A stretch of DNA of 64,000 nt from Pyrenophora tritici-repentis (GCF_003171515.1 NC_089399.1:4241994-4305993), one strand, 5' to 3'; shown: positions 18,535-29,463, counted from the stretch's first letter. The notes: generated by a model from the letters alone, not told the origin. Numbers and translations are program-made.

Positions 18535-19510
18535 GTTGATGAGGTTGCAGGTGTTTGAGCAAAGCAACCTTTCTTCCAACAGTTGTCAAATTCGACATTC
18601 ATTGCCTTCTGAAACTCATTGGCAAATGGGTGCGTAGCAACGTCTCGATAGCGTTTTGGAGGTGGTGGCAGCTGATCTCTATAGAGTCGAACTTTCGGTA
18701 ATTCTCCGAACAGTTTCGTCGTTTCTGGTTGACTGATTGCGGCCAAAAATGTACTATAGTAGGTCATATTCGTACTCAGGTGATTATGATCAGAGTAGTT
18801 GGCTCGGTGTCGTCTTCGGTGTCCTTCAATCACATTCTCTTGACTGCCAACCTCTGGATTCAAACGTCTTGGAGCGTTGTTCTGGTATCGGTCTGGCACG
18901 TAGTCTTGGTATTGATCTCCCCAACCGCCTGGTACGTTTTGTCGACGGGAAACCATTGATTCTGGTGTTGTAGGGCTATCATCGGGATGTCTGACCCTAA
19001 TCGTAGATTCTGGTGTTGCAGAATTATCGAATTCCTTGTCTAGATTCCCTAGTTCGAACTGAATATCTTTCTCGGTTGCTGTTTCAGCATCGTTTCGGTC
19101 ATTCTGGGTTAAAGAGTTGTTTTCCTCATAAGTCTGTTTCTGTAATGGAGACAGAAGGTCCTCAATGTCTATGAGCGCTCGAGGTGTGGGTATATCCAAG
19201 ATCTCAATTAATCGCTCAGCTTCTTCTGAGAGCTTCTCAGGCTCATCGTCGTTCTTCATGAGGTGCTGTCGTGCAAAGACCACATCGCGTGTTCGTATAA
19301 CACGTCCCTTAGATGGTATCCAGATACGGAAGATGTTTGTCGAATCGTAACCAACCAAATATCCAATCATCGTTCGGGATTCAAGCTTGTCTCCACGCTT
19401 GACCTTTCTGTCGAGCACGTGAGCACGACATCCAATTGGAGCCATATGCGCTACTGATGGTTTTCTACCAAACACTCTTTGGTAAGGCGTCTCCCAATCG
19501 AGGCTCTCTG
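18535..19510 (-). pseudogene. Copia-3 pol: integrase C-terminus and linker
   Basis: Reads LDWETPYQRVFGRKPSVAHM, then IGYLVGYDSTNIFRIWIPSK and a long polar linker (TPESTIRVRHPDDS) to PKRYRDVATHPFANEFQKAM, the conserved start of the copia RT region. Truncated upstream by hAT-2. Confidence 0.85.
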
Positions 19511-19681
19511 CAGTGATCGGAATGGTCTGGTCTGGTCTGGTCTGAGGGTACAGACCAGACCAGACCAGGTGCTTACATAAGGACCGGTCCGACCAGACCG
19601 GTCCGACCAACAAGACCGCCAAGAATGAGGCTGAAGCAAAGAAGGAAGCCGAAGAAATGTGTTTTACTACTGACTGTCAAT

Positions 19682-22149
19682 CTAGTCGTCTTCGTTCTCA
19701 CTATCCTCGATATCGCTGTTCCCCTCAGCTTGGGGCTTTCCATACCAGGCCCGGAGACACTCGCACGCTTCTATAATATCTGCCTTCAGCCTACCACGGC
19801 GATCGACGATAGTAAGCTTCGCGCTACTAAAAAGACGTTCGCATTCATCCGACATAGGCGAGATCGCAAACATGTCTAGAGCGAAGCGAGCGAGATCTCG
19901 TTGGGAGTCGTAGCGAGATAGCCAGTACGCAATAGCCTCATTGCAACCTGCCTCTTCGTTATGAAGCCGGTCAGTAGAGATGTATTGTTCATACAAATCA
20001 GTTGTAGAAACTGGAGCGTCTATTCGAATGCGCTTATGTTCCCGCTGGCGATCAAATGCTGGGTCAGGATCTCTCTCCTTCCTGGCTGGTGGTGGCAGCA
20101 TCTCGACAGGGTACCTTCCCTTATACTCTGTCTCCCAGAGATGCTTCACCGCTAATTGTGCGTTTTCAAACCACCTCTTCTTCTCTTCGTCGCCATGAAG
20201 AACCCACTCTTGCCTGAACCATCCCCACTTGCGATATGGATCAAGGATTTGAGCCGCATAATATGCCGGTGGAAGGTCAGTATCTTCAGGGAATCGATTT
20301 TGCCAATTCAGCTGCTGATTGTTATAGTACTCAACGCACTTTAACCAAGCAGCATCAGCGCAGCCTTGAAGGTACTTCCATGTAAAGTTGTTATCGTCCT
20401 CAGTGTGGATGTCGTGGTAGTGATCCTTCGTCTCGCTTATCTCCCGGAGAAGGCAGTCCAAAGTTGAAAACCAGTCCGCAAGTGACGTCTTCTTACCTTC
20501 AGAAAGCAAAGTTGCAGCATAGAAGTCTTTGAGAGCGAGTTCAATCTTTTCAAGCTCAAACCAGTGCTGTCCATCAAGCTTAAAGTTCGCGATCCCTACG
20601 GAGCCCTTTCCAGGTACATGACGAGCCGAGAAGAGCTCTAAACGTTCTCGAACATTTAATGCACGTGTAATCGAATAAAACCATGAGTTCCAGCGGGTCG
20701 AGTTGTTCTGGATAAGCTCAAGCCCGTCGAATTGCGAAAGATCTCCGCCGATAATAATTGTAGCAAACTCCTCACGCCGTTGTGGAGTAAGCCTGATGTA
20801 TCGCACCAGGTTGTGAAGACGACCCAAACATCCGAACTTCTTCCAGAGCTCTTCCACCTTCGTATAGTCGCCACGTTGATGATGCTTCTCCAGCTTCGCA
20901 AGATACTTCTCACAGTTTCGCCCCATAAGGAACGCCTGGCAACAGAGGTTGATGACATGGCCCAAGCAACGCAGCCGGCGATGACGACGTTGTTTTGACT
21001 TCATCCATGGGCAGAGATCCTTGAGTATAAACTCAACAGCGGTATCATTTGCCGAGGCATTATCCAGCATAAAGTATCCAATCTGATCTCCGCTAATGTC
21101 GTATTCTTCCAGCAATTCAAGGACCACCGATCCAAGATTCTCTCCAGTGTGTTCGCCGTATATACGTCGCATACCTAAAGCGGTAACACGTCGCATGCCG
21201 GTAGTATCAATCCACATAGCGACGACGCCTAGGATAGCGTAAGGGTTTGGTGAAGTCCAGAGATCAAAGGAGATAGAGATAGACTCCGCAACAATCAATT
21301 CAATCCGGTCACTCTCCTAGACCCACTTACCTATCTAGGTAGGGCTTAAACTCCTATAGGTAACTACTAGGCTTAAAGCGGTAATCAATCAATCCAATCT
21401 GAACCTTCTAGGACCCACTTAATTGATTGTTGCGGACTGTGGATAGAGATCCTACTCCGTGAATGGTGTAGGTCCTCCCTAAGCTGTTGCTTCTTCGATA
21501 TGAATGCATTCATTACCCAGCTTCGGATAGTCTTCGCAGCCTTCGGGAGGTGGTTGAGTAGTGCCGGATTTAAAAAGAGGAGTAGTTCACGAAAGTACTG
21601 GTTCTCTAATTGAAAGAAGGCTATATGGCAGTACACAATCCAACGAATTAGAAGCTCTTTAAACTTCTCTACTGACTCCTTCCAGAAAAAGATGCTGGAA
21701 GCAGCCCCATCCTTTTGCTGGTCGATTATAGACTTCCGTACAGAACCCTTTCGCTTGATGCCACTCTGGGGATCAATCTGGTGCTTCTGTTCCAGGTGAT
21801 TCCGGATCCTAGAAGTGCCATTGATGACAAACAACTCTTGCTTGCTCTTCCCAACCCTGCACTCATGGCAGTAATACACCTCTTTCTTATCGCTATCTCG
21901 AATGTATTGGAGTCCGTACTTCCAGATGTGTGATGTACCTTGACGGAAATCCTTCCTTGCAATTATTGCACGTTTCACGTACGTGATACCGCCCTGCACG
22001 AACTCATCTGGAGATTCGTGATATTGAATAGGAGTGGGTGATAGTATAGGGGTGGGTGATGACGTGGGGATAGGAGATGGAGTAAGAGACGTTAAATCTA
22101 GTCTTATAATATTCGATGGGGACGGTGAGGTTGGTGTTGAAGGCTCCAT
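19682..22149 (-). pseudogene. hAT-2 transposase, interrupted by MITE-A
   Basis: The N-terminal 21442-22149 segment begins MEPSTPTSPSPSN and holds a BED finger (YYCHECRVGKSKQELFVI, HLEQKHQ). The C-terminal 19682-21279 segment resumes at SFDLWTSPNPYAILGVVAMW, then GYFMLDNASANDTAVEFIL, and ends with the dimerisation region (AIAYWLSRYDSQRDLARFAL, ISPMSDECERLFSSAKLTI). Without the 162-bp MITE and one 8-bp duplication the frame would be continuous at ~790 aa. Otherwise no stop is seen. Confidence 0.9.
21280..21441 (+). mobile_element. MITE-A in hAT-2 transposase
   Basis: 162 bp, duplication GATAGAGA (21272-21279 and 21442-21449). Confidence 0.94.
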
Positions 22150-22411
22150 AACAATAGTATATAAGTAGGTTGTTAAGGACTTGATTGTTCTATGTAAGTA
22201 GAAGACTTACCTTGATCTTAATGACTCATATTGTGCTAAATTTTCTGGCTAGATTAGTCTAAGATCTAGTCACGTGGACCTATTTATAGCCGGACCGGTC
22301 CGATCATCTAGACCGGTCCGACCACGGTCTCAAAAAATCGCCAGACCAGACCAAGTCTTGGCGGTCTAGACCAGACCAAGACCAAGTCAGACCAGACCAT
22401 TCCGATCACTG

Positions 22412-23041
22412 CTGTGCAGTAATGCCCAGAAGAGAATAGCGGTTAGGCGAAGACCAGAGATCGGAGGAGATGTGAATAGAGCTCACAGCGGTTTGTAGGC
22501 TCTCTTTAATCTGTTCCTAATAGTAGGCTTTATTTGTGATGATTATGCGTAGGAGCGATCGTCGGGTTTTTAGAAGTTGGTCCTCAATATACGGATTGGC
22601 AGCAAGAGAGAGCTCTTGGAACTCTTTCCACTTAATAGCAGAAAACGGGAGCCGACGCTGTGTGAAGAGGGCTACGATAGCATTATGATACCGCGGGAGA
22701 CTGAAGACGTTCCTTATAGAATCGGGCGACGGAGAAGAAGAGAAAAAGGACGTAATCTTGCGAGGGTTATGTGTAAGGGAGTTTCCAGTCACTGACTCAG
22801 GAGCTAGGCTTGATAACGCGAGAGGAGGAGTAAGAGCTAGTAATGGGTGATTATTCCGAACGTGTCGGACCGCATTTATGCGATGATTTCCGGAGAACGG
22901 TCGAAGAACGCAAACTTTGCAGGTGTAGATAGTAACGCCCTTACTACTCCTTTTTATAGATAGAGGCTCCTTAGAGATCTCTATAAAGGAGTAGAAGTTG
23001 GCAGGTAAAGATGAAGACGAGGTTTCAGCAAGAAGTGACAT
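22412..23041 (-). pseudogene. hAT-3 transposase N-terminal fragment
   Basis: 174 codons from MSLLAETSSSSLPANFY with a BED-like CKVCVLRPFSG plus His pair (HVRNNH), then an in-frame TAG at 22517. Beyond the stop the same frame continues EQIKESLQTAVSSIHISSDLW, followed by SSPNRYSLLGI, which aligns with the core start of the hAT-2 transposase. It is cut at 22411. A CAG to TAG change would explain the stop and would be a RIP-type C to T. Confidence 0.75.
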
Positions 23042-23184
23042 AACGTAGAATAGTAACGAGGAAAGAAGTAAGCTTGCAGGATTATATTAAAGACAAGAAG
23101 CTTATAGATATTCAACTAGTTAACCAGTTTAACCAATTTAATTATATTAATCAAACCGGTCGACCAAGACCGGCCGAAAATGCC

Positions 23185-23312
23185 CAGACTCCGCAACAAT
23201 CAATCGATCGACATGATTGATTCCTATATAGGTTAAAGAGTTACTTTATTAGGCAGCCTTTAACCTAGATAGGAATCAATCATGCCGATCCGATTGATTG
23301 TTGCGGAGTCTG
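23185..23312. mobile_element. MITE-B in the hAT-3 upstream region
   Basis: 128 bp with a perfect duplication AAAATGCC (23177-23184 and 23313-23320). Confidence 0.94.
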
Positions 23313-23370
23313 AAAATGCCGACCAACCGGTTAACCGGAATAACCGACCGGAATAACCGACCATTTTGCC

Positions 23371-23495
23371 CATGTATAGACGCAAGCGGCGAGCCTGCTT
23401 TGTTTGGGTTGGCGCACGGCCCTCACGTTGCCGGGGAAGCGACTAGGCTAGCAGCCTAGTCATGTGACTCGAGGCTCAGCCCGTTACACCTAGCT
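23371..23495. other. Short unassigned spacer
   Basis: GC-richer than its neighbours; no gene or repeat recognised. Confidence 0.3.
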
Positions 23496-24016
23496 TTTAT
23501 TACGAGTACTAGAATTAGAACAAGAAAATGGCACCTAGGGCAACCACCAGAAATACACACAGTCACTGTATAACACTACCTTAGAGAGAGCTACTCTATA
23601 AAACTAACAAAACTGTATTTCTTACTATAAGAGCCCGCTGCTACATCTCTTTCTATCTACCACACTGCTCTTTACAGAGATGTCAACAAGCAAGTCAAGC
23701 TGGCTTGATTCTTATCGATTGCAGATCACAGACCATTCTCTGGGACGTGCCACTGTGCACGAGCCTCTATATTGTCTGTGATCTGCAATCGATAAGAATC
23801 AAGCCAGCTTGACTTGCTTGTTGACATCTCTGGCTCTTTAGCACTAGCGCCTACTCCAGATCTACTCTAGAATAGGAGCACGCAAAACATCCTCCAAACT
23901 GTACTACCCCAAAGAAACTACTCATAGAAAACACCTATATAGAACGGCCTAGGCCAAAGTCTTGCATAATCTCTGACTAAAAAGGACTCTAAATGGAATA
24001 ATAATAATAATAATCC
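23496..24016 (+). mobile_element. LINE 3' fragment, 5'-truncated, carrying a foldback insertion
   Basis: Matches the ORF2 C-terminus and 3' UTR of the LINE at 45318-51108 (ACGAGTACTAGAATT, AGAAAATGGCACC, GCCCGCTGCTACATCTCTTT) and ends in AATAATAATAATAATAA. Divergence is well above that of copies A and B, so it is an older insertion. Confidence 0.85.
23675..23832. mobile_element. Foldback MITE-D (158 bp) in the LINE fragment
   Basis: Inverted arms of ~59 bp beginning CAGAGATGTCAACAAGCAAG, 8-bp duplication GCTCTTTA (23667-23674 and 23833-23840). The first bases resemble MITE-C, suggesting one family. Confidence 0.93.
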
Positions 24017-24380
24017 GTTAACGGGAAACTGACGGATTGTTGACATGTCTAGCCAGCCACTCCACAGCAGGTAAAGGGACTGGGTTAAAGTCTAGAATCG
24101 TAGCTTTGGACAAGATCTCCGAATAAGCACTGCGAAACGAAGAGATAGTTACTCGTGATCTGACAGCTTTAATATTTCACCTAGATGAGTACTAATGGCC
24201 TCCATAGGCGGAGGACGAAATGCACCATCTTTTACCTTGATCAAGGTGGAGAGGCAGGATCGTAAGTCCTCTACCTAGTCTAGCAGGGTATCCCCTAGTT
24301 ATATTAATGTTGTTACGATGGGCAATCGCTTGTCCGACTTCCAGTATTCCCCGGAACGCGATGCGGGCACCGCGGCAATG
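24017..24380. other. Unassigned spacer before Copia-2
   Basis: No gene, repeat or RNA recognised in ~360 bp. Confidence 0.35.
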
Positions 24381-24544
24381 TGTCAGATTAGATGAGATAT
24401 TGCACAAAAGTGATGGATGTTCATGATTGATTGTATTGTTCTCTGTTCTAAGGTGCGCGCTGAGAGTTTTGTTCTGCTAAGACGCTAACCCATTATTAGC
24501 TAGCGGTGTCGGCACTTTCGGCTCGACACGCCTGCTATCTGACA
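24381..24544 (-). repeat. Copia-2 3' LTR
   Basis: 164 bp, TGTCAG to CTGACA, followed by the tract ACACCCTCAGC (a polypurine tract on the minus strand). Confidence 0.9.
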
Positions 24545-24598
24545 CACACCCTCAGCTTGGAAGGCATATTGCAAGCTGCATAAACTGGTTGATCGATC

Positions 24599-27500
24599 CT
24601 ACATAATGAGGCCTTCCAGTTGCTCTTGCACCTCCTTAAGCTCAATCTCTCTGAGCGGGGCTTCTTCGCGCTCGACGAGTCCCAGTTGATCAAGGAACCT
24701 GGCCCATTTATTGGCTGGCAGTGGCTTTGTGAACCCGTCTGCGATCATGTTGTCAGACGGCACATACTCTACCTTGATCACCTTTCGGGTAACCTCTTGT
24801 CGTAGCCAGTGATTGTGTATATCAACGTGCCGAAGTTTTGTTTGAAGTTTGGCTACGTCCTCTGTGACTAGTCGGATGGTCTGTTGGTTGTCGCATTTGA
24901 TTGTGATTGTTGGATCGCTCAGAGTTACCCGAAGCTCCCTCAGCAGTCGCGACGTGAATATGGCCTCCTTGGCCACCTGGGAAAGAGCAAGTAATTCTGC
25001 TTCCGTGGTTGAAGTAGTAACGGTATCCTGCTTGCTTGCTCTCCAGGAGATGAGGCCGCCAAACAGCTTAATGGCGTAGCCTTGTGAGCTCTTCCTGTCC
25101 AGGGTGTTGTCTGCAAATGATGCGTCACTTGCTACTTGAAGACCTTCACCTGTGCCTAGCTCCAGAGCTAGGTTCATTGTCTTTCTTAGGTAGAGTAGTA
25201 CGCGGTCCGCTGCCTCTTGATGTTCTATGCTTGGATTGACTAGGAACCGAGCGAGGCGCGATGTTGCGAAGGCGATGTCGGGTCTTGTGGTGACTGCTGC
25301 GAACAGCAGAGATCCAATCTTGCGTTGGTACTTGCTGACTTCAGCTGGTGCTGCGAGTCCTTTTCGTGGTCGGAGTTCGATGCCTGACATTGGCGTATCA
25401 TGCCTTACATTTTGGTGGTTGATGAGTTGACTGATTTTGTCGACGTATGCAGCTTGAGATAGCTGTATGGTCTTCTGCTTGCGATTGCGCATGACCTCTA
25501 CGCCGAGAAACCACTGTAAGTCGTCTCCTCCCGTACAAGCGTATTTTTCTTGGATCCGGTTTATGGCCTTCATTGCCTCTGATTCTTGCTTTGAATGGTA
25601 CGCAACGATGATATCGTCCACATAGAAGAAGATGATAACTCCGTCCTTGATCATGCAGCATGGCTCCTGTGGTATTTGTTGAAACCCTATCGAAGCAAGA
25701 GTTGCGGTGAATTCTTTCTGCCACAGTGATGGTGAGATCCGGAGCCCGTAGAGTGCCTTTTGCACTTTGAGTAGAGTGCCAGGCTTCTGATATCCTTTTG
25801 GCATCCTCATGTATATTTCTCTGTCGATTGCAGCATGCACAAAAGCATTAGTGACGTCGTATTGCTTCAGCTCAAGATCGTATTTGGCGGCGATTGCCAT
25901 GAGCATTCTGAATGAGCGTCCTGCCAATGTTGCTGCATATGTGTCTTGGGAGGTTATGTTGCGTTGTTGATCTCCCCTTACCACCAATCTTGCCTTGCAT
26001 TTGATGAGGCGGTGATGCTTGTCGAGTTTGTAGGTGTATACCCACATACAGTCTAGAATCTGGTGCCCTGCTCGTTTGACTGGTGATGCTTGGACCTCAG
26101 TCCATGACTTCATTTGTTGGTGACTCTGAAGGTGTGTCTTTTCTGCTTCCTTGAACATTTCGTATAGTGGATGGTCTTCTAGCTTTGAGTATGCTGTTGG
26201 GAGTGGCGGTAGCTGGTTGCGATGGGGCTTGATTCCCTTGGATAGCAGTCTCTTCACCTGAGCCTTATCGATTGGCTTTCCTTCGTGTTGACCAATGTGT
26301 CCTGATTCGGTGCCGGCCATGAATGCGGCTGCCCATGGACTGGTCATTGATGTTGATTGGTTGGACATGTTCGTCATATCCTCGTTGTTCACCTCTCCTT
26401 GAACTAGCAAGGCCACAGGTGGAGGAGTTGGTGGCGGGGTTAGATATGCCTCTACCACCTTCCTTCCTTGGTGGTATCTGGTTTTCTGAGTGCGCGGGCT
26501 CTCTTCCTGCGTCGTATCGTCCTCGTAGAACGTCTCGGTTTCTGGTTGTTGGCTCTGAGTACCTGGGAGTTCGACTGTTCTCACCCAAGTTGCGATTTCC
26601 TCTAGGGTGTTGTGCATGAGATTGTCCATCAGGTCCTCAGTCTTGCCGTTGAAGATTGTGTCTTCGTCAAACACTACGTCGCGAGTGCTGATTACCTTTG
26701 CCATGGATGGGATCCATATGCGGTAAATGTTCGTTGACTGGTATCCCACTAGGTATCCAATCCAGGCCTTCGGATCTAGTCTCTGTAGCCTGGACTTTCC
26801 TCTGTGGGTGTCGTCTGTCATTGCGAAAGCCTTACACCCATATGCTTTTAGGTGAGCTTGATTTGGTTTTCGAGGTCCGGTGACTATGCCGTTGATGGCA
26901 GCTGCGCGTGTAAAGAATATTTCGTATGGTGTCTTCCAATTGTTTGGGTAATTTGGCGTTCGATTGTATAGGTATACCGCCGCTCTGGTAGTTTCTGGCC
27001 AGAGTTCCCATGGAAGGTTTGCATCCAGTCGAATTGCGCGTGCCTTTTCTTTTATAACACCCCCTGAGCGCTCGGCTCCTCCGTTTTGAGCTTGAGTATC
27101 TGGAGCGGAGGGCTCGAGTTTGATTGATAGGGACGTGCACCATTTTTCGACCTCTTGTTTGACGGTAACGATCTCGTTGTCAGTCTCGATGACTTTGACT
27201 GTGATGTTGAATTGTTTCTTCATGAACTGGACGAAGAGGCCTAGGAGGCGAATGATTGAGCGAGCCGGTCTGTTGTCCTTGAAGTAGAAGTCCCATGTGT
27301 ATCGGGACCGTCGGCAAGTGATCAGCATTTGGCTCTTCTCCTTGGTGAAACTGCCGTCCTCATACTCATGGAAGTCGATGGCTACCCTTTCACCTGGCCC
27401 TTCGTCGTTCAGTCTAGGCGTCCTGCGTATTTGTCGTTTCGATTTTGACCTGCCGCAGGCGTCACACTCCACGGTGGTGATGCCCTTGATCCTCACCCCC

Positions 27501-28045
27501 TCAGATTGCTGCACGAGGTGCTCGATCGCGGATGGCCCGGGATGTCCGAGTCGTTTGTGCCATAGTATGGCAGTAGCCTTTTGTGGTGATCGTTTGGCTC
27601 GATTCATACGCACATGAAAGGCTGAAGTTGATGTAGTAGGTGGCTCGATAACCCATTGCCCATAGTGTTCCGATAAGGTGGCAATGGTTGAACCATCCCA
27701 TCGTCGTAGGCTTGTCGGGTCTCCTCGATTGTCCCACCATATACCTTGTCTTCGGAGCAGCCTGAATGATACGAGGCTGCAGAGGAAGTCTGGGCACCAG
27801 GCAACATTGCTTAGGTGTAGAATTTGTTTGCCCTGAGCCCCCTCTGCCGTCACCTTGACTGCTCCGTATCCTTGTATCCAAACCCTTGAGTTGCCAGCCC
27901 AAATGTAATCTCCCATCGCAGGCGGGCGTACGTCTTCGAGCCTTGAGAGGTTGTTGCAGATGTGCGTCGTCGAGCCAGAATCCAGGATGAATGCATCCTT
28001 TAATGGGTATCCTTGATTACTCGCATTGAATGCCGCTTTCATCAT
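24599..28045 (-). CDS. Copia-2 pol polyprotein (protease, integrase, RT, RNase H)
   Basis: 1148 aa from the first ATG, with the frame open 13 codons further back to the gag UGA. In order: protease FILDSGSTTH; pre-integrase zinc module WHKRLGH and CDACGRSK; integrase VIETDNEIV and QNGGAERSGGVIKEKARAI; the IGYLVGYQSTNIYRIW segment; RT with QYDVTNAFVHAAI and FFYVDDIIVAY; RNase H with ASDASFADNTLDRKSSQG, TTSTTEAELLALS, IKCDNQQT and a C-terminal MIADGFTKPL. All catalytic motifs look intact. It processes the particle, copies the RNA and integrates the cDNA. Confidence 0.95.
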   Translation of the reverse strand: MMKAAFNASNQGYPLKDAFILDSGSTTHICNNLSRLEDVRPPAMGDYIWAGNSRVWIQGYGAVKVTAEGAQGKQILHLSNVAWCPDFLCSLVSFRLLRRQGIWWDNRGDPTSLRRWDGSTIATLSEHYGQWVIEPPTTSTSAFHVRMNRAKRSPQKATAILWHKRLGHPGPSAIEHLVQQSEGVRIKGITTVECDACGRSKSKRQIRRTPRLNDEGPGERVAIDFHEYEDGSFTKEKSQMLITCRRSRYTWDFYFKDNRPARSIIRLLGLFVQFMKKQFNITVKVIETDNEIVTVKQEVEKWCTSLSIKLEPSAPDTQAQNGGAERSGGVIKEKARAIRLDANLPWELWPETTRAAVYLYNRTPNYPNNWKTPYEIFFTRAAAINGIVTGPRKPNQAHLKAYGCKAFAMTDDTHRGKSRLQRLDPKAWIGYLVGYQSTNIYRIWIPSMAKVISTRDVVFDEDTIFNGKTEDLMDNLMHNTLEEIATWVRTVELPGTQSQQPETETFYEDDTTQEESPRTQKTRYHQGRKVVEAYLTPPPTPPPVALLVQGEVNNEDMTNMSNQSTSMTSPWAAAFMAGTESGHIGQHEGKPIDKAQVKRLLSKGIKPHRNQLPPLPTAYSKLEDHPLYEMFKEAEKTHLQSHQQMKSWTEVQASPVKRAGHQILDCMWVYTYKLDKHHRLIKCKARLVVRGDQQRNITSQDTYAATLAGRSFRMLMAIAAKYDLELKQYDVTNAFVHAAIDREIYMRMPKGYQKPGTLLKVQKALYGLRISPSLWQKEFTATLASIGFQQIPQEPCCMIKDGVIIFFYVDDIIVAYHSKQESEAMKAINRIQEKYACTGGDDLQWFLGVEVMRNRKQKTIQLSQAAYVDKISQLINHQNVRHDTPMSGIELRPRKGLAAPAEVSKYQRKIGSLLFAAVTTRPDIAFATSRLARFLVNPSIEHQEAADRVLLYLRKTMNLALELGTGEGLQVASDASFADNTLDRKSSQGYAIKLFGGLISWRASKQDTVTTSTTEAELLALSQVAKEAIFTSRLLRELRVTLSDPTITIKCDNQQTIRLVTEDVAKLQTKLRHVDIHNHWLRQEVTRKVIKVEYVPSDNMIADGFTKPLPANKWARFLDQLGLVEREEAPLREIELKEVQEQLEGLIM

Positions 28046-28075
28046 GCCCTCGTCCAGCCTCGAGATCTCGCGTCC

Positions 28076-28084
28076 ATCTAGTCA
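28076..28084 (-). promoter_or_regulatory. Candidate gag-pol stop-codon read-through site (UGA CUA G)
   Basis: gag ends SVTD, then TGA CTA GAT GGA in the same frame as pol. UGA followed by CUA is the best-known leaky stop context, described for fungal peroxisomal isoforms and animal genes. No alternative stop lies between the UGA and the protease. Confidence 0.7.
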
Positions 28085-29434
28085 ATCAGTGACTGAGTCC
28101 GGTGTTTGTGATGTCTTGATGTAGGGTGTAATCGATCGTGATGCCGTAGTTAGGCGTGGTCGCTTCGTTTCCAGGTTTGTTTCCTGTATTATTCTTTGTA
28201 AGTCTGCATCATGCTGAAGTTTGTACTGTACCAGCTTTGTGATGTGTTTGTTCGGTTTGAACCAATCTGGGGTCTCCAAAGTTGGGTTGACATAGTAGCA
28301 GCTACTGATGTCATGGCGTTGTTCACAAGCAGGACATATATCGCCAGCTTCTGCTGTATTCCTTTTCTGGAATTGCTTGGACTTGTTGCCAGGTGCATTC
28401 ATTTTGCGTTTGTTTGTTTGCCTTTGGTTTCCCTGGCTAGGGTTGGTAGATGGCGCTCTAATTTGCACACTTGAGGCGTCCCCCTGTGTGTTCGAGTCGG
28501 ATTCACCGCTCGCCGCGTAGGCTGCTTCACCCGTCATAAAGGCACTTCTTGATTTGCCTCGTGTTGGGTGAGCTAGGCTCATATGTTCGCGGAAGAGTTT
28601 CATCATCTGCCTTCTTTCTATATTGTTCCGGTCGCTTCCCGCTCCAGTGAATGTTGCCATCCATGCTGGGGCAATCTTAGAGACTGCTTTTAGGAAGTCG
28701 TCCACAACCAGCTTGCTTTGTATCACGTCCCCTATCTTTAGGGCTTCGGCGCGAGTTGCAGCTTGGTCGTATTCGCTGAGCCATGATTCCCAATTTTGCG
28801 GGCTTCTCATAGGTCTCAAGGAATCGTGGTACCTCTCTCGTACCCTTCTGATCTCATCGTCGAGGTCTACTCCAACTGCTACCTGGAGGTTTGTGATCCA
28901 GGTGCGGAGAGTTCCATGTTCCTCAAAGCAGCTCACTTGGAGGTGTGGGCTAACTGTTGCATTCAGGTGTCTGATCATTGCCGCAATGTTTGTGCGTTCG
29001 TCTCGATAGTTTCGTTCGCGTATTTTGTATGATTCAAAAACCATCTTGAATTCCCTTGAGTCCCCATCGTATGCCTCCTTCCCCTCCGCTGAGAGTTCTG
29101 AGTATCGAGCTGGTATGGCTGGAGTTTGAACAGCAGGGTTGACTATGTCAACTGTATCTTGTGTAGGCGCTCGGGCATTGGCTCTCGCGGTTCGTGTAGA
29201 GGAGGATGGAGCTGATGATGTATTTCTCAGAGCAGCGGCTGGTTCATAGTCGGATACGAGTGGAGGGAGAGGTTCGGTCGGCTTTGTACGAGGCTGTGTG
29301 TTGCCCGCTGGATCTACAATGTCCCAGATCTCTAGGGCTTCGCATTGCATCTTGATTTGGCGGTACCAGGGGATCCATTTGCTCGAGTCGGTTAGGATAA
29401 CTGTCGCGTCCCTCTGGTTCTGGTTTATCGTCAT
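28082..29434 (-). CDS. Copia-2 gag
   Basis: About 450 aa from MTINQNQRDATVILTDSSKW at 29434; the frame extends upstream into the LTR with another ATG at 29506 that precedes the primer site and is unlikely to be used. The region SSKWIPWYRQIKMQCEALEI matches Copia-1 gag. A zinc-knuckle-like CPACEQRHDISSCYY lies near the C-terminus. It forms the particle shell. Confidence 0.9.
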   Translation of the reverse strand: MTINQNQRDATVILTDSSKWIPWYRQIKMQCEALEIWDIVDPAGNTQPRTKPTEPLPPLVSDYEPAAALRNTSSAPSSSTRTARANARAPTQDTVDIVNPAVQTPAIPARYSELSAEGKEAYDGDSREFKMVFESYKIRERNYRDERTNIAAMIRHLNATVSPHLQVSCFEEHGTLRTWITNLQVAVGVDLDDEIRRVRERYHDSLRPMRSPQNWESWLSEYDQAATRAEALKIGDVIQSKLVVDDFLKAVSKIAPAWMATFTGAGSDRNNIERRQMMKLFREHMSLAHPTRGKSRSAFMTGEAAYAASGESDSNTQGDASSVQIRAPSTNPSQGNQRQTNKRKMNAPGNKSKQFQKRNTAEAGDICPACEQRHDISSCYYVNPTLETPDWFKPNKHITKLVQYKLQHDADLQRIIQETNLETKRPRLTTASRSITPYIKTSQTPDSVTD

Positions 29435-29463
29435 TATTGCGTGTTCGTTGCTCTTTATAGAGG

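Larger units (their letters stand above)
16601..19510 (-). mobile_element. Copia-3: 5'-truncated Ty1/copia element
   Basis: Contains 3' LTR, RNase H, RT and the end of integrase. The 5' side is cut at 19510 where hAT-2 begins. A MITE-A splits RT from its upstream linker. The protein is clearly diverged from Copia-1 and Copia-2, so this is a separate family. Confidence 0.85.
19511..22411 (-). mobile_element. hAT-2 DNA transposon, split by a MITE
   Basis: Terminal inverted repeats CAGTGATCGGAATGGTCTGG match at both ends over ~20 bp. Subterminal regions are packed with GGTCTGGTCTG and GACCGGTCCGACC words. Left flank (Copia-3) and right flank (hAT-3) show no shared 8-bp duplication, so the two ends now sit in different neighbours. 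Confidence 0.9.
22412..23370 (-). mobile_element. hAT-3 remnant (5' part of another hAT element)
   Basis: Holds the N-terminal transposase coding region and an upstream terminal region rich in CCGGTTAACCGG and GGAATAACCGACC words like hAT subterminal repeats. The other end was lost where hAT-2 now begins. A MITE-B lies in the upstream region. Confidence 0.7.
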
